NCBI GenBank assembly: GCA_003586115.2
Contig: QVOM02000126.1
Location: 6,369,330 to 6,433,329 of the forward strand
From: Salvator merianae
Taxonomy: Eukaryota; Chordata; Lepidosauria; Squamata; Teiidae
Length of the DNA stretch: 64,000 nt
Reading direction: 5' to 3'
The notes below the pieces were generated by a model. That model was not told where the DNA came from. It saw only the letters and a list, made by a program, of their open reading frames with translations, and did no database searches. Position 1 is the first letter of the stretch. Each line of letters starts with the position of its first letter. The position numbers and the translations under genes are program-made. Below are positions 25,201 to 35,130 of this stretch, piece after piece.

Positions 25201-28200
25201 TTACAGCAGCAGCAACTGGGGTACCAGGTTCCACCCTGCAGTTCAGGGTATGGTTCACAAGCTGAGAGGTGGCTCTCAACCTGAAAAATTGTGATGGGAA
25301 AGACACAAGACTCTCCATGCTAAGGATTTGAGTCCTTTAGTTGTTAGGAATGGCAACTTCATGCTTCTAACCAGGAAGGTTGTTTACTATATTGGCAGCA
25401 AGCAAATACCTCTCTGTTCATCTGTTCCCCCATCAACCCAAGCTTTAGTGTTGTTGGTCTCTGACTCCTGCAGAAAAGATTTTGACCAGTGAGGGAGGAA
25501 GATCTGTCTTTCCTCTAAATCAGGGGTGTCAATCATACGGCCCGCGGGCCAGATCCGGCCCGCAGAGCCGTAGCTGGCCCCGCCCCTCGCGCAGGCGTGC
25601 TGGCGTGGCCCCGCCCCGCCCCTGCGCCCCGCCCCGCACCAGCACACTAGCGTGACCCCGCCCTGCAGCCCCTGAACGAAAATGACTTTGACACCCCTGC
25701 TCTAAATAAAGATGACTCCCTTAATAACTGAATTCCAAAATTCGCAGCCAGCTAGCTGGGCTCTATAAGAATTAAACAAATGCCCTATTGCAGTGGACTC
25801 CTGGGCTGTCTAGTCCAGTAACCTGTTCTCACAATGACAGTTGGTCATACAAGCAGGGCAGCTTGCCCAAAATTCTAAATTACATCAATTAGATAAGTTA
25901 TAAAACAAACCATCTTTATTCTAAAGGGTTGAAACTGGAAGGTTTATTCATTTACTCATGTCAGAAGGAGTTCTTAAAAATACAACGTAAGTGTGAATTT
26001 AAGAATTATATCAAACACAGAATTACAATTAAAACAGAGATAAGTACATCTGTTAAAGAAATCAATTATTTTTTTCTTGTTCCGAAGTGAGAAAAATCAA
26101 TAGCACTAAGCAGGGCTCTTTGGGCAATTGTACAAAAGTATGATTGTTTGTAGTTCACCACAGTCACAAAAAGGAGTAATGGGTGGGTAACCCCATTTAT
26201 TTAAAGTTTGAGGCATTGGCAGCATCAGCAGAATGTAACCCATTCACTGTGCTGCAGCCTTTACCGAGTATCTGCTAAGTAGACTCAGCCTTTCAAACCA
26301 TTAAAAATGTCTGATCCTTAAAACTAAAGGAGAGAACTGCTGTGCCGTATCTTTTAGCAACAGCACAATGCTTGGGGAAATCTACAATCAATATTACTTA
26401 CCTTTGTTTCAAGGCAAAACACCAATTTAAAGGAGAGAGAGTGATTATTATTTTTCTTTGACTCTGTCAATTCCGCTTTTTTTTTTTAAAGCAAAATTCA
26501 TTACCTTTATCTCTTTCAGGCCAAGTTATTATTGACAAGCATCCAGGAATCACCTGTGCCGTAAATAAAATCAATTTCATAGAGAATGCTTATCGAAACT
26601 TTCAGATGGAGGTGATAGCTGGAGACAAGTCCAATATGGTAACAAAGGTATCGAGGCTTTTAATAGTGTCTCTTGCTACAAAGGTTTAAAAATTCATTAT
26701 TAAGAAAGCAGATAGAGCAAAGTCCAGACATCAAGGAAGGAAGGAGTCCAGCATATTTATGCAGTTTTCCCCTTCGTTTGATAGACTTGGCAGCCTTTAT
26801 TCTCCCATGTCCCAGTCTAGCCTGAATGAAATCGGAGATCTGTTAGTGCAAGACGCCATTTGGAAGCAGGTAGCTAAGTGGTGGTTGAATGCATAGCTTT
26901 TATATTATTATTATTTTAACCACAATCAAGATGCTAATGAACCCTTGCAGAAATACTTGGTTGAAAATGAGTTTGCGTTCTGTTGTCTTTTCTTTTTCAA
27001 AACTGTAATGGTTTTCTTGCTCATTACTTGGGGATTTGTTTCGGGGGAAAAAAACACCTTCAGCGGATCAGATTCCTCAAGCATGATCTCCTTTATTTGC
27101 GTGGTATGGGGGAGCAGATTACAGCACTGAAAAGGTATGCGTGTAGCATCCTTTATGAATGGTACTTTGTTGCTCAGTGCACCTGCAAAATAGTCTCTTT
27201 AAGGAGCAATCTTTTCCCAGTTACTGAGAGTGGGTTCCAAGCACAAATAAGCAGAATCGGAACATCTCAAGCACCATCCGCACAGGCATTTAAGGAGCCC
27301 ATCTGGTTATGCCCGGGGGCTTGGCCATTCATAGACTCAATGCCCAGAGGATTTGCTCCCCGTCTTTGTGCTATTCCTGTGTTAATTTACTTACAGATAT
27401 CCCTGTTCGTATGGCACCACTGATTATACACAGAATGACACAATCCCGTATTCTTAGATTTCTATTGTAAACTGCTGAGGATTTTTTAAATGATGAAGAG
27501 GTATATAAATGTTTTAATGGAAGAATCTAGAGTGACTAAGGTGTACCAAAGCAATTAGAAGTACTGCATATAGCAGGGGTGTCAAAGTCATGAACGTCCA
27601 GGGGGCGCAGGGCGGGGCCGCGCCAGCACGAGGGGCGGGGCCAGATCCGGCCCGCGGGCCGTATGTTTGACACCCCTGGCATATAGCAAGCAACTGCTTA
27701 GGCTTAGACCAGTAAACATACTAGGAGCCTCCCTTCCACATGCTGATGCAGTCGAAGGAAGGCCCCACCCCCTTAGACTCCACCCTCTTAGACCATCCTC
27801 TGGGGGCGGGGCCTCCCTGAGACCACACCACAGCGAGGAATGGAGACTCATAATACACTTGCCGGTCCAGTATACCAGTCGGTGTGGAATTGCCTTTAGC
27901 TCAACAGAAAATGGACTGCGCCAAAGGCTCTGATATGGGCACACCCCGGAGATGCAGCCTAGAGCTTAATGCATGTCTGGAATCAGCAGTGGGGATAGGT
28001 CATTCTGACCACCTCTTTGGTTTATCACTCTTCCTCAGCTATAAATGAGCCCCACACTTTGGAATCTTGCAGGTTAAGGAAAACTACATCACGTACGAAT
28101 TTGATTTTTCCAAAGTCTACTGGAATCCTCGCCTCTCAACAGAACACGCCCGGGTCATCGACCTCCTAAAGCCAGGGGACCTCCTCTTTGACGTCTTTGC

Positions 28201-29667
28201 TGGGGTGGGGCCTTTTGCCGTCCCCGCAGCCAAGAAGGGCTGCGTTGTGCTCGCCAACGACCTCAACCCGGAATCATACAAGTGGCTACAGCACAACTGC
28301 AAATTAAACAAAGTGGACAGAAAAGTTCGAGCCTTCAACATGGACGGCAGAGACTTCCTGGCAGGACCGGCGAAGGAAGAATTGGCCAGGCAGCTGTCTC
28401 TGAAGGAACGGAAGTGCTCGCTGCATATCACGATGAACCTGCCAGCCATGGCCATTGAATTCCTGGACGTCTTCAGGCACCTCTTGGAAGGAGACCCAGG
28501 CAGCACCGACCTCCCCATAGTGCACTGCTACTGCTTTTCTAAGCATGACAATCCTGTACAAGATGTCCAGGAAAGAGCTGAAGCTTACCTGGGCTGTTCT
28601 CTAGAGGGCCTCTGCACTGTGGACCCCGTGAGAAATGTGGCACCTAACAAGGAAATGATGTGCATAAGCTTCAGCATCCCAGGCAAAGTGTTGTACCGGC
28701 CACCGTCTTTGGAAGGTAAATTCAGCTGAGAGAAAGGCGCTGTTACTGGATGGATTCGAAGAGGAATCCTTTGCCTCGGATTAGATCCTGTTTGTCATAG
28801 AAACAATGTATTAAAGCCATAAATCATGTTTAGTCATTCCCTATTCAGCAGTTTTGTTGCTGTGCATGTGTAGAAAATTCATCACTCATGAACTTGTGGG
28901 TGCAGCACATTGTGTTTTCGTTGTGACATTGCTGTGCTAGCAGTCTGCACGTTAAGCATCCCAGGTGCATGGTAAAATTCTGCTGCTCCTGTGCTGCCCA
29001 ACCATTGTCCCTCAGAGCCAAGATCCAAGTAGCTTTGCAGGGGGGCTTGGAGGTATTCCTAGGAGTTCCCTCCTAACTGCAGCCCTTACACATAATAGCA
29101 GCCCTGAAGCCCTTGAGTTTCAGGAGGGGTGTTTCAGAGATGCAGCTTTCTACATCCTATTCCTCAGGTCCGTTCATTGCCTGCTTTTTTTGCAGAACCA
29201 GCCACTGTGAGAACTGCAGCTTTGGATGCATGACAGGTGTGCGGCATTGCCTTGTTATGTTGTTCAGGCTTCCTTTCTTAGGGTCAATTCATATGACTCT
29301 GTCCTACTTCGTACTCGCATCATCCTCTCCGCCATCTCATATGTATTGTCTGTCCCATAGAGGAGCAGTCTGTTTTCTGTGCCACAGTAAACCCCTGTGC
29401 AGATGTGTTTTTTGATTTTCTAAAGAAAGCTGCTGGCATCAGGTATGCATATTAGGTCCTTGGAGGTGATGTGAGAGATTTAAACTGCACTGTCTGGGTT
29501 GTCCTACAAATGTATGTGTGCTGCCCGTATCTCCTTAGATACAAATGGTCTGTAATCTTTGATTCCCAGGTGCAGATAATTCACAAGAACCAGCATCCAA
29601 ACGCTTGCGCCCAAATGATGATTCTGCTGAAGAAAAAATTGAATCAGATGATCTGAGAGGCTTTTGA
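16202..29667 (+). CDS. TRMT5: TRMT5, tRNA (guanine-37 N1)-methyltransferase, complete CDS in five exons
   Basis: Trm5-family enzyme that uses S-adenosylmethionine to methylate N1 of G37, 3' of the anticodon, which limits frameshifting; in animals it acts in mitochondria as well as on cytosolic tRNAs. Exons 16202-16206, 23314-23966, 26520-26647, 28073-28715 and 29570-29667 join to 1527 nt, 508 residues. Residues 1-58 carry no D or E and several R/K, like a mitochondrial presequence. An internal Met at about 57 (FFTMPEM) matches the human internal FSTMPET. Next come the D1/D2 region with [12 protein letters not shown] and [20 protein letters not shown], then the class I methyltransferase fold: motif [10 protein letters not shown] (about 302-310), NDLNPES (about 324-330), and NLPA (about 384-387), which corresponds to the catalytic/AdoMet motif. 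The C-terminus is acidic, with a basic KRLR patch. The start at 16202 is chosen because ATGAG joins exactly in phase to the exon at 23314; an alternative is the in-frame ATG at 23294 inside the intron. Confidence 0.95.
17458..17602. mobile_element. Palindromic MITE, copy D (decayed)
   Basis: GCCTTTTCTGC at left and GCAGAAGGGGC at right flank the same GGATTATATCCCGGAATAGG core seen in the three copies at 19 kb. It is shorter (145 bp) and has no clear target duplication. Confidence 0.75.
18236..18385 (-). mobile_element. tRNA-derived SINE
   Basis: Same family as 52105-52466. The GGGCACCTCCATGGGCATCT block and the tRNA-type end (GCTCTATCCCTGAGCTACAG on the plus strand, i.e. the A-box side on the minus) are recognisable. 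The B-box part is deleted or diverged. Confidence 0.65.
19022..19199. mobile_element. Palindromic MITE, copy A, 5-bp TSD CATTG
   Basis: A 178-bp element that is almost entirely one inverted repeat (arms ~85 bp). Ends are GGCCTTTCTGCACTTGG and CCAAGTGCAGAAAGGGC. Flanked by CATTG at 19017-19021 and 19200-19204. Confidence 0.9.
19251..19429. mobile_element. Palindromic MITE, copy B, 5-bp TSD CCTGG
   Basis: A 179-bp copy of the same family. Flanked by CCTGG at 19246-19250 and 19430-19434. Confidence 0.9.
19487..19600 (-). mobile_element. LINE 3' tail (TTTATT-rich)
   Basis: TTTATTTATTTTATTTATTA is followed by TTTGTATCCCACCCTTCACC and AAGGTCCCAGGG, the common reptile L2-type 3' end read in reverse. 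Confidence 0.5.
19637..19814. mobile_element. Palindromic MITE, copy C, 5-bp TSD CTATG
   Basis: A 178-bp copy of the same family. Flanked by CTATG at 19632-19636 and 19815-19819. Confidence 0.9.
20873..21003. mobile_element. Foldback MITE-like palindrome
   Basis: The left arm GGGTCTCAAATTGCAG ... CCCAGCATTCC is mirrored by GAATGCTGGGAATTGTAG ... AGTTTGAGACTCC. About 130 bp in total, in TRMT5 intron 1. Family not assigned. Confidence 0.7.
22590..23190 (-). mobile_element. L2-like LINE 3' region, interrupted
   Basis: A TTTATTTATTTATTTTGG tail at about 22594 and a body at 22925-23180 containing GGGAGATTGTTCCACAGA, a block shared with reptile L2-type tails. A CR1 fragment and short tandem duplications lie between. 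Confidence 0.5.
22781..22895 (+). mobile_element. CR1 LINE 3' end fragment
   Basis: TTGGTGGGCCACTGTGTGA ... GCTGGACTAGATGGGCC ... CAGCAAGGCTCCTCTTATGT is the same CR1 3'UTR seen repeatedly at 37-63 kb. Confidence 0.8.
23314..23966 (+). CDS. TRMT5: TRMT5 coding exon 2 (presequence, D1 and D2 domains)
   Basis: The acceptor is TTTTCCTTCTAG and the donor GTATGT, after which the frame runs into an intronic stop at 24001. It encodes the mitochondrial-type leader and the N-terminal tRNA-recognition part, including [16 protein letters not shown] and [19 protein letters not shown], which closely match human TRMT5. It ends in phase 1. Confidence 0.95.
24898..25052. mobile_element. Harbinger-like MITE, copy 2
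   Basis: Inverted ends GGGCAATTCTGGACTGG and CCAGTGCAGAATCACCC, flanked by TAA on both sides. A 3-bp TAA/TWA duplication fits PIF-Harbinger. In TRMT5 intron 2. Confidence 0.7.
25521..25699. mobile_element. hAT MITE with perfect 8-bp TSD CTCTAAAT
   Basis: Terminal inverted repeats CAGGGGTGTCA and TGACACCCCTG. Flanks CTCTAAAT at 25513-25520 and 25700-25707 are identical. The interior is very GC-rich and includes the palindrome GGCCCGCGGGCC. Typical of Charlie-type hAT. Confidence 0.93.
26520..26647 (+). CDS. TRMT5: TRMT5 coding exon 3
   Basis: The 128-nt exon lies between acceptor CTCTTTCAG and donor GTATCG. It encodes [20 protein letters not shown], then [20 protein letters not shown] and TK. 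Human TRMT5 has [20 protein letters not shown] at the same place. It starts in phase 1 and ends in phase 0. Confidence 0.95.
27064..27134 (+). other. Exon-like segment in TRMT5 intron 3
   Basis: Bounded by ACCTTCAG upstream and GTATGC downstream; 71 nt open in one frame ([20 protein letters not shown] then ALK). It has no counterpart in the human protein and would shift the frame. It could be a cryptic exon, a gene fragment or chance. Confidence 0.25.
27574..27678. mobile_element. hAT MITE with perfect 8-bp TSD GCATATAG
   Basis: A 105-bp shorter relative of 25521-25699 in the opposite orientation, with TIRs CAGGGGTGTCA and TGACACCCCTG. Flanks GCATATAG at 27566-27573 and 27679-27686. It contains the same GGCCCGCGGGCC block. 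Confidence 0.93.
27688..27900. mobile_element. Harbinger-like MITE, copy 3
   Basis: Contains TAGGAGCCTCCCTTCCACAT and the mirrored AATACACTTGCCGGTCCAGT and GGTGTGGAATTGCC. The left end is damaged. It lies directly beside the hAT MITE in TRMT5 intron 3. Confidence 0.6.
28073..28715 (+). CDS. TRMT5: TRMT5 coding exon 4 (methyltransferase domain)
   Basis: The acceptor is ATCTTGCAG and the donor GTAAAT. It encodes the Rossmann-fold core: [72 protein letters not shown] and [17 protein letters not shown]. Its GC content is visibly higher than in the flanking introns. It ends in phase 1. Confidence 0.96.
29570..29667 (+). CDS. TRMT5: TRMT5 last coding exon (exon 5)
   Basis: The acceptor is GATTCCCAG. 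The exon encodes [20 protein letters not shown] and a short tail ending LRGF, then TGA at 29665-29667. Human TRMT5 ends with a comparable low-complexity tail containing LKRQR. The frame is set by phase 1 from exon 4. Confidence 0.88.
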
Positions 29668-29845
29668 AAAATGGAATCTGACTCCATTCCCAGTACGGAC
29701 AAATTAGACTAGATGTGTTCATCAGAACTTGCAAGCACCGTTATCCAATATTGTTTGCCAACAGCTGAGTTCATCTGTGGATTTTGTACAGTACAATATT
29801 TCTTCTTAATGCCATGATAGCTGGATGGGATCCTTTTTAAATCTG

Positions 29846-29847
<2 letters not shown>

Positions 29848-29899
<52 letters not shown>

Positions 29900-29900
29900 A
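29848..29900. repeat. (AT)n(GT)n microsatellite
   Basis: Compound dinucleotide tract about 180 nt after the TRMT5 stop, probably inside its 3'UTR. Confidence 0.95.
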
Positions 29901-30230
29901 TTTACTTTCTCACATGGTAGTCTCCCTTGTTAGTTATGGAAATCGCTCACAACTAAGGGGAAAATATGATGCAGTATTTAATGAAAATCTCCATGGTTTT
30001 AGATTTTTAGTTAAAATGCTGTCCAGTGGTGAGAGCTGGGTCAAGCATGTGTAGTAGATTTGGGTGGTTAGTTGTTAAAAGGCAGATTGTGTTATGACTG
30101 TTACTCCTTTATAGAAGATGTGAGAAAGGAGGACTCCGTATGGTGCTCTGTGCATCTTAGAGGACAGTTCAGGTTATAAATAAGACAGATAATAAGAATC
30201 TTGCAGAACACGTTCTCACTGTACATACTG

Positions 30231-30738
30231 GGCCTGTTCACACTTACGACTGTATAACGTTCTAATTAGCAGCGTTCAGGCCAGCCAGGATCAGGTATGG
30301 TGAGGAGTGTTCACACTTGTCAGCACTAGAACAGTTCACAAGCTGACCAGCAGGGGGAGCAGTACAAATGGAAATGCACTAGTTAGGTGGCTGGGTCCAG
30401 ACCTAGAGGAGCTGAGTCTGGACTTTGGTCTGAAACAGCCGTCAGAGTCCGGACCCCAAAGTCTGAACCTGGATCTGAACTGTCTGACGGTCCCTGTGCA
30501 GCCATGCAGTCCCCACCCTGCCACCATTCCACACTAGGAAGTGGTGCAAACACACCTGTCCTGATCCGCACCTGATCATGCAGGTCAGCTACAATTTTCT
30601 TGACTGCAGCTGGTTGGCTTCAGGTGAGCATCAGGTGGGCTTTGGTGAGTTTCCAGTCAGCTGGGGCTGTTTGCAGGTTCGAATGCTGCGTTCCGGCGAG
30701 TGACCTGGAATGTTCCACTCGCTAAATGCAAACAGGCC
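30231..30738. mobile_element. 508-bp MITE with GGCCTGTT ends
   Basis: Ends GGCCTGTT and AACAGGCC. Flanks TACTG (30226-30230) and CACTG (30739-30743) differ by one base, suggesting a 5-bp TSD. The right end resembles that of the element at 4278-4857. Confidence 0.6.
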
Positions 30739-31489
30739 CACTGTCCCTTCCTAGTGGCAATCCCCCAAGGGTGTCTTCATGAGAACTATGCAGATCTGAA
30801 CAACGGCCCACCTAATCCAGATGTTCTGGGGAGCCAAAAACATGGCTCCTGCCCTGGGAAAGTGGAATTGAGAAATGGGCAGTCCGTGGGACTTGGCTGA
30901 GGCCTCGCAGGTACCCAACCCTTGCATAGGCTCTGTGATGATACTAATTAGAAAAGAAAGGCTTGAAGAATTCCTTTCTACACCCTCAGTTTCCAAAAAA
31001 TCACAGGATTATATCTGCCGTCACACTCCTCTGTAATAACTGTACACGCTCTGTTACTGCCCCCTTTCTCCTTTGCCTCCTATGCCACTCTTGTTCCGCC
31101 TATTTCACTTGGTGTTTGGAGTAACCTGGCTGCAAGCTCCACAAATAGACAGAAAAAATACAGCATCGATACAGGCAAAACTTTTTTCCCTGAAAAAATG
31201 GATGAAACAACTGGAGTGCCATATGAACTGCAACACCATGAGATTTTTTTAATGTGGGTCTTATGCCTCCAGTGATCTTCGTAAGTAAACAGAAATCTGA
31301 ACCTCGTTCTTTCTCATCAGAGGGTTTAAGAGCCCTGCTGGATTAGGCCGAAGGCTTTTAGCCCAGTATGCCATTTCCCACAGTTGAAAATAGATGCCTC
31401 TAGCAGGCAGAAGATGGACACAGCAGCTTGCTCTGCCATTGCTTCCCACACATGAGGCCTCTGATCCTGGAGGCAAACTTCTGATAGTT

Positions 31490-32170
31490 CTTAGGGTGAC
31501 TTACAGAACATTAAAAACAAAATACAATTTTGAAATAGTTAATGGAATGAAATCAAAGTTCATGACTTTGTAAAGAGCTGAATATAAAGATCTTTACCTG
31601 CTGTCTTGAGGGGGTCAGGAGATATGACAGGAGAGCCTGTTCCATGATTTTGGTCTCACCATGGAGAAGGCCTTTTCCTTGATGGCCGCCTGTCTCACTT
31701 CGTTTCTCCAGGACTTTCGAAGTAGGGTCTTCACAAAGATATTAGTTATGGAAAGCTATATAAAGGATAAAGGGATCCTTCAGAGAACCCCATCTCAAGT
31801 TATTTAGAACTTTTAAAGGGTCAGAACCAGCACTTGACATTGGGCTCAGGAAAGGATTTAGAACCCGTGCTGTTGACAGAGCACTAGCATCATACTTTCG
31901 GAATGTCCTCGTGGCTCCATTTTGCACCATCTATAACTTCACACTGGAGTAACAGGCGGTCCCACATGCAACACATCAAGATAGTCCGAAAGGGGATTGA
32001 TGAGGAGGAACTGCAGTCACACTACCACTGTCCTGACAGAAACACAGCTGATGTACCAGCTAAAGCTGGTAAAAACTGCTCTGAGCAACAAAGACTGCTT
32101 GAACCTCCAATGATAAAACTGGATCAATGTGCATCCCAAGGAAACAGATCTGATGCTTTAGGATAAGTGT
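31490..32170 (-). mobile_element. L2-like LINE 3' region
   Basis: Plus-strand blocks such as GGAGAAGGCCTTTTCCTTGA and CAGAACCAGCACTTGACATT are typical of reptile L2-type tails read in reverse. No intact ORF. Confidence 0.5.
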
Positions 32171-32619
32171 AATCCCATTTAGGATTGACTGGTGCACCTA
32201 GATGATACTGTACCAATAGTGCTTCCATCTTGCCTAGATCTTCTGCACCCACATCTCAGTCCCTCTTTCAGTGAGAAAATTTTCTTCATTTTCCACAAAA
32301 TAGCATCCTTATCAAACTGCCTGCCTGTGCTTTTTCTCTGTTTAATTTGGACTTCCCTTAACTCTTGTTTGGGCGGGGGGGGAACCATTTTTCATCTGCA
32401 GCGAACGACATATTGAATCTGGGTGCACCCTCAGTTTGTTCACCCTCATGCAATTCATTGCCAGAGATTGATTCAGTGTAGTGTTCTTACAGCTTTTCTT
32501 TACGTGCATGATCAGGAAAAAACACACATCAGAAATGGATCAGCTTTTAGTTTATGAAGTGGTTTGAATCCAGTGTACAAAATGCGTACTACCCATACAA
32601 TCATCCTTTGCATAACACT

Positions 32620-32760
32620 AGGGTTTGGATCCCCATAAACCACTGTGAAATGCAAAAGCCTCTTAAGCAAGCAATGGCCACCTATAGAAAATTGGAGGAT
32701 AGGGGAACCACAGAAGCTAAGATTATCAATGAAAGTCAATAGCACCCCAGAGATACAACC
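32620..32760. repeat. Unclassified repeat related to 41405-41560
   Basis: It shares AAACCAC, TTAAGCAAG, AATGRCC and GGGGAACCACAGAAGC-type blocks with the second copy. Possibly a Tigger-like DNA transposon remnant. Confidence 0.4.
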
Positions 32761-33327
32761 CCGATAATCAATGAATGTCAGACTATCCATATGTCAATGG
32801 CCCAGCAGAGGGGAGACCCACTTTACCAGTGCGGCCCAGTCTACCAATGTGCGACAATGGTGCCTAAATAAACAGAAAGTACATTTTACCAATCGTATTT
32901 AAAGCTATATATAAAAAAATGTGGTACATGCAAATACCAAGGTTTTCAGGAATTGCCAAGACATTGGCCAGCTTTTACTTGGTCTAAGCAGCACCCTCTT
33001 GTTACTTCATCTTTATTCATTTTATCATTATTAATGCATATTCATTATGCATTAAACTCTTTTGGAGCTTGTTCTCGTCAACCTTACACCCACCATATGG
33101 GATTTGAGACAGAAAAGAGGCCTAAATGACTGGGAACACTGCTAGTGCACCTCTATACCTACTTGGTGTATGGATGAGAGTTTCTGGGAGCATCGTAAAC
33201 CAATAATATAGACCCAACAATAATTTGAATCTGGTTGGGTAGAAGGAGCTAGAAGAAAAGAGGGCACATCATAGCACCTGTTTAAATAAGGCAGGAGTAG
33301 ACTATTTAGAGTTAAATAAAAATTAGT

Positions 33328-33333
33328 TTTATT
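33328..33333 (-). promoter_or_regulatory. Candidate MNAT1 poly(A) signal
   Basis: AATAAA on the minus strand (TTTATT on the plus), about 325 nt downstream of the MNAT1 stop. This is the nearest canonical hexamer. A further one lies near 33013. The choice between them is inference. Confidence 0.45.
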
Positions 33334-33658
33334 TTTTTTTAAAAAATCACACAGCTTTTTTTTAAACCTTTTATGCACGAAATACGTTTTTCACAACTGC
33401 CTCTCTGCAAAGTGACTAGAGCGTTTTCCCGCCCATACCATCCCCTGACCAAACTAAGCAAACCCAACCACCATTTTTTGAAGAACATTTCTGTCCACAG
33501 CATTTTTAATACCTAAAGACAGCTGGCTTCATTTCTCCTTTTTAAAAAAAGAGAGATGGAAAGCTAGGTGAGAGCAGCCCGGCTGTAGTGCAGACGGCAG
33601 CAGTTTTCACCTGAGGTTCCGCTTTGCTTGCTCCACTCCGCTGTCTCTTAGGCCTCTG

Positions 33659-33779
33659 CTAGCCCGGATGCCAGAGGAGTCCGCTGAGGGCGTCCTGAAG
33701 GGCCCGATGACAGGCGAGCGCCGAAGTGTAGCCACCAGCGAGGTCCTGCGGAGAAGCTGCTCGGACGTGGTTTAGATAC
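33659..33779 (-). CDS. MNAT1: MNAT1 (MAT1) last coding exon, partial gene
   Basis: C-terminal exon of the RING-finger assembly factor of the CDK-activating kinase (CDK7-cyclin H-MAT1), part of TFIIH in the nucleus. The acceptor is TTGTTTTAG. One base completes the previous codon, then 39 residues run [39 protein letters not shown], and TAG at 33661-33659. Human MNAT1 ends [20 protein letters not shown] ... SGLFWQPS, so identity is nearly complete until the last residues. This C-terminal region of MAT1 is the part that binds CDK7-cyclin H. The preceding exon (human ...VPELEMLGRLG) was not found up to 64000; it lies beyond the window or, less likely, in the N gap. The gene is convergent with TRMT5, as in human. 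Confidence 0.95.
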
Positions 33780-34225
33780 CTAAAACAAAGAGAGGCATTG
33801 TCTTGAGTGGAGAAACACACATTCCAAGCTCGGGGAAGGGAAGGAAAAGCCAGTGTCTCTCATTCCCACAGCTGAACACATTTCCACAGATACTGAGTAG
33901 CTCCCAAAGCCCTGGAATCCAAAATGGAACGAGGCGAACTCTCATTCCAGTCTCTTGTGGGATCAACCGTGAATTTCGTTATGGAGGTGAAAGAGAGTTA
34001 GTGACGGATCGGATGCAGCTGCTTCTCGCCTACGATGGTCGTCACACTGTGACTCACATTTTAACGCAACTGAAATGCTTTTTGAACCCTTAACCAGAAA
34101 GAGTAAAATACAAATTTAAAGTAGAAAGCAGTTTTCTTAACAATTTAGATTAAAAGTCAGAAGAACCTTTGCAAAGAAGGGAGGGAGACCAACCTGAATG
34201 CAAACTGCAATTTTTGAAATCTGTA

Positions 34226-34496
34226 TTAGAGATGTGCAAAGTTCGATCTGCATTCACAAATTCAATTGAATATTTCGCATTCATGGATATTCACAGCAAA
34301 TCAAAAATGCAGTTATTCGCATTTCCAGTATTCGATCAAACCAAAAGGGCATTTTCAATGGGAAAAACATTGTGAAATCTGCGAAAACAAATGCAAAAAA
34401 GCTGTTTTCTGTTATGATTAACCAACAAAGTGAAAACACAGGTTTTCGCTTTGACAGCAAAATGAAAACGCAAATTTCACTCGTGCAGATCCCTAA
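34226..34496. mobile_element. MITE with TTAGAGATGTGC ends
   Basis: TTAGAGATGTGCA at left is mirrored by TGCAGATCCCTAA at right over 271 bp. The interior is AT-rich and rich in ATTCGC/GAAAACG blocks. Confidence 0.6.
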
Positions 34497-34599
34497 TCTC
34501 TATTGCTATAGGCACTCTAACGTCATTAGGTTGAAACGACCTTTTTTGGCTAGTCTCCCCTGTGCTATTGTGGAATATCCATGGGCATTTCAGTTACTT

Positions 34600-35130
34600 T
34601 TTTTTTTATAATTATTATTATTATTTGCATTTTTATCCCGCTCTATACCCGAAGGTTTCAGGGTGGGTTACAACATTAAAACCAATATAAAATGAACATA
34701 CTAAACCAATAACAATATCTGAAAATCTCCTCCCAAATAAGAGATTCGTTACTGACTCATTCATTGCAGGGATCAAGTGGTTCAAGCCCAGACAACTAAC
34801 ATAAGATTTTCATGTTATTTTCTCAATTGTACTGGAATAGAGATTCTGTATTCTTTCAATGTTTTAATGTTTTTAACTGCTTTCTTATGTATAAAGTTGA
34901 TATGGTCCTTAGACTAATCAATAAACTGAAACTGAAACAGTATCTGAAAATAGGGAAGAAACGCTGTTTCCTTATTTAGCCAAAGGCCAGGGCAAAGAGA
35001 TGCGTCTTCACTGCTTTCCTAAACATATAAAGTGAAGCTGCATGATGTACCTCAGGGGGGAGGTTACTGGATAGTCAGGGAGCCATCACTGAGAAGGCCC
35101 TATCCTGGATGCCCACCCCTTTTGCTACTT
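34600..35130 (-). mobile_element. L2-like LINE 3' end with ORF2 tail
   Basis: The minus strand from about 35105 reads RAFSVMAP, a stop, LSSNLPPEVHHAASLYMFRK then AVKTHLFALAFG, the C-terminus of an L2-type ORF2 with one stop codon. The 3'UTR ends in ATT-rich sequence at 34605. Confidence 0.75.

Larger units (their letters stand above)
29668..33658. other. TRMT5 3'UTR and convergent TRMT5-MNAT1 interval
   Basis: There is no coding exon here. The first few hundred bases after 29667 should be TRMT5 3'UTR and contain an (AT)n(GT)n tract. I found no clear AATAAA near it, so the transcript end is unresolved. The rest holds a 508-bp MITE (30231-30738), a long L2-like LINE remnant (31490-32170, minus), a repeat related to 41405-41560 (32620-32760), and the MNAT1 3'UTR near 33330-33658. 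Confidence 0.7.

Noticed and set aside
28117..28518. 133-codon minus-strand ORF
   Set aside because: Antisense shadow of TRMT5 exon 4, whose high GC content keeps the reverse frame open.
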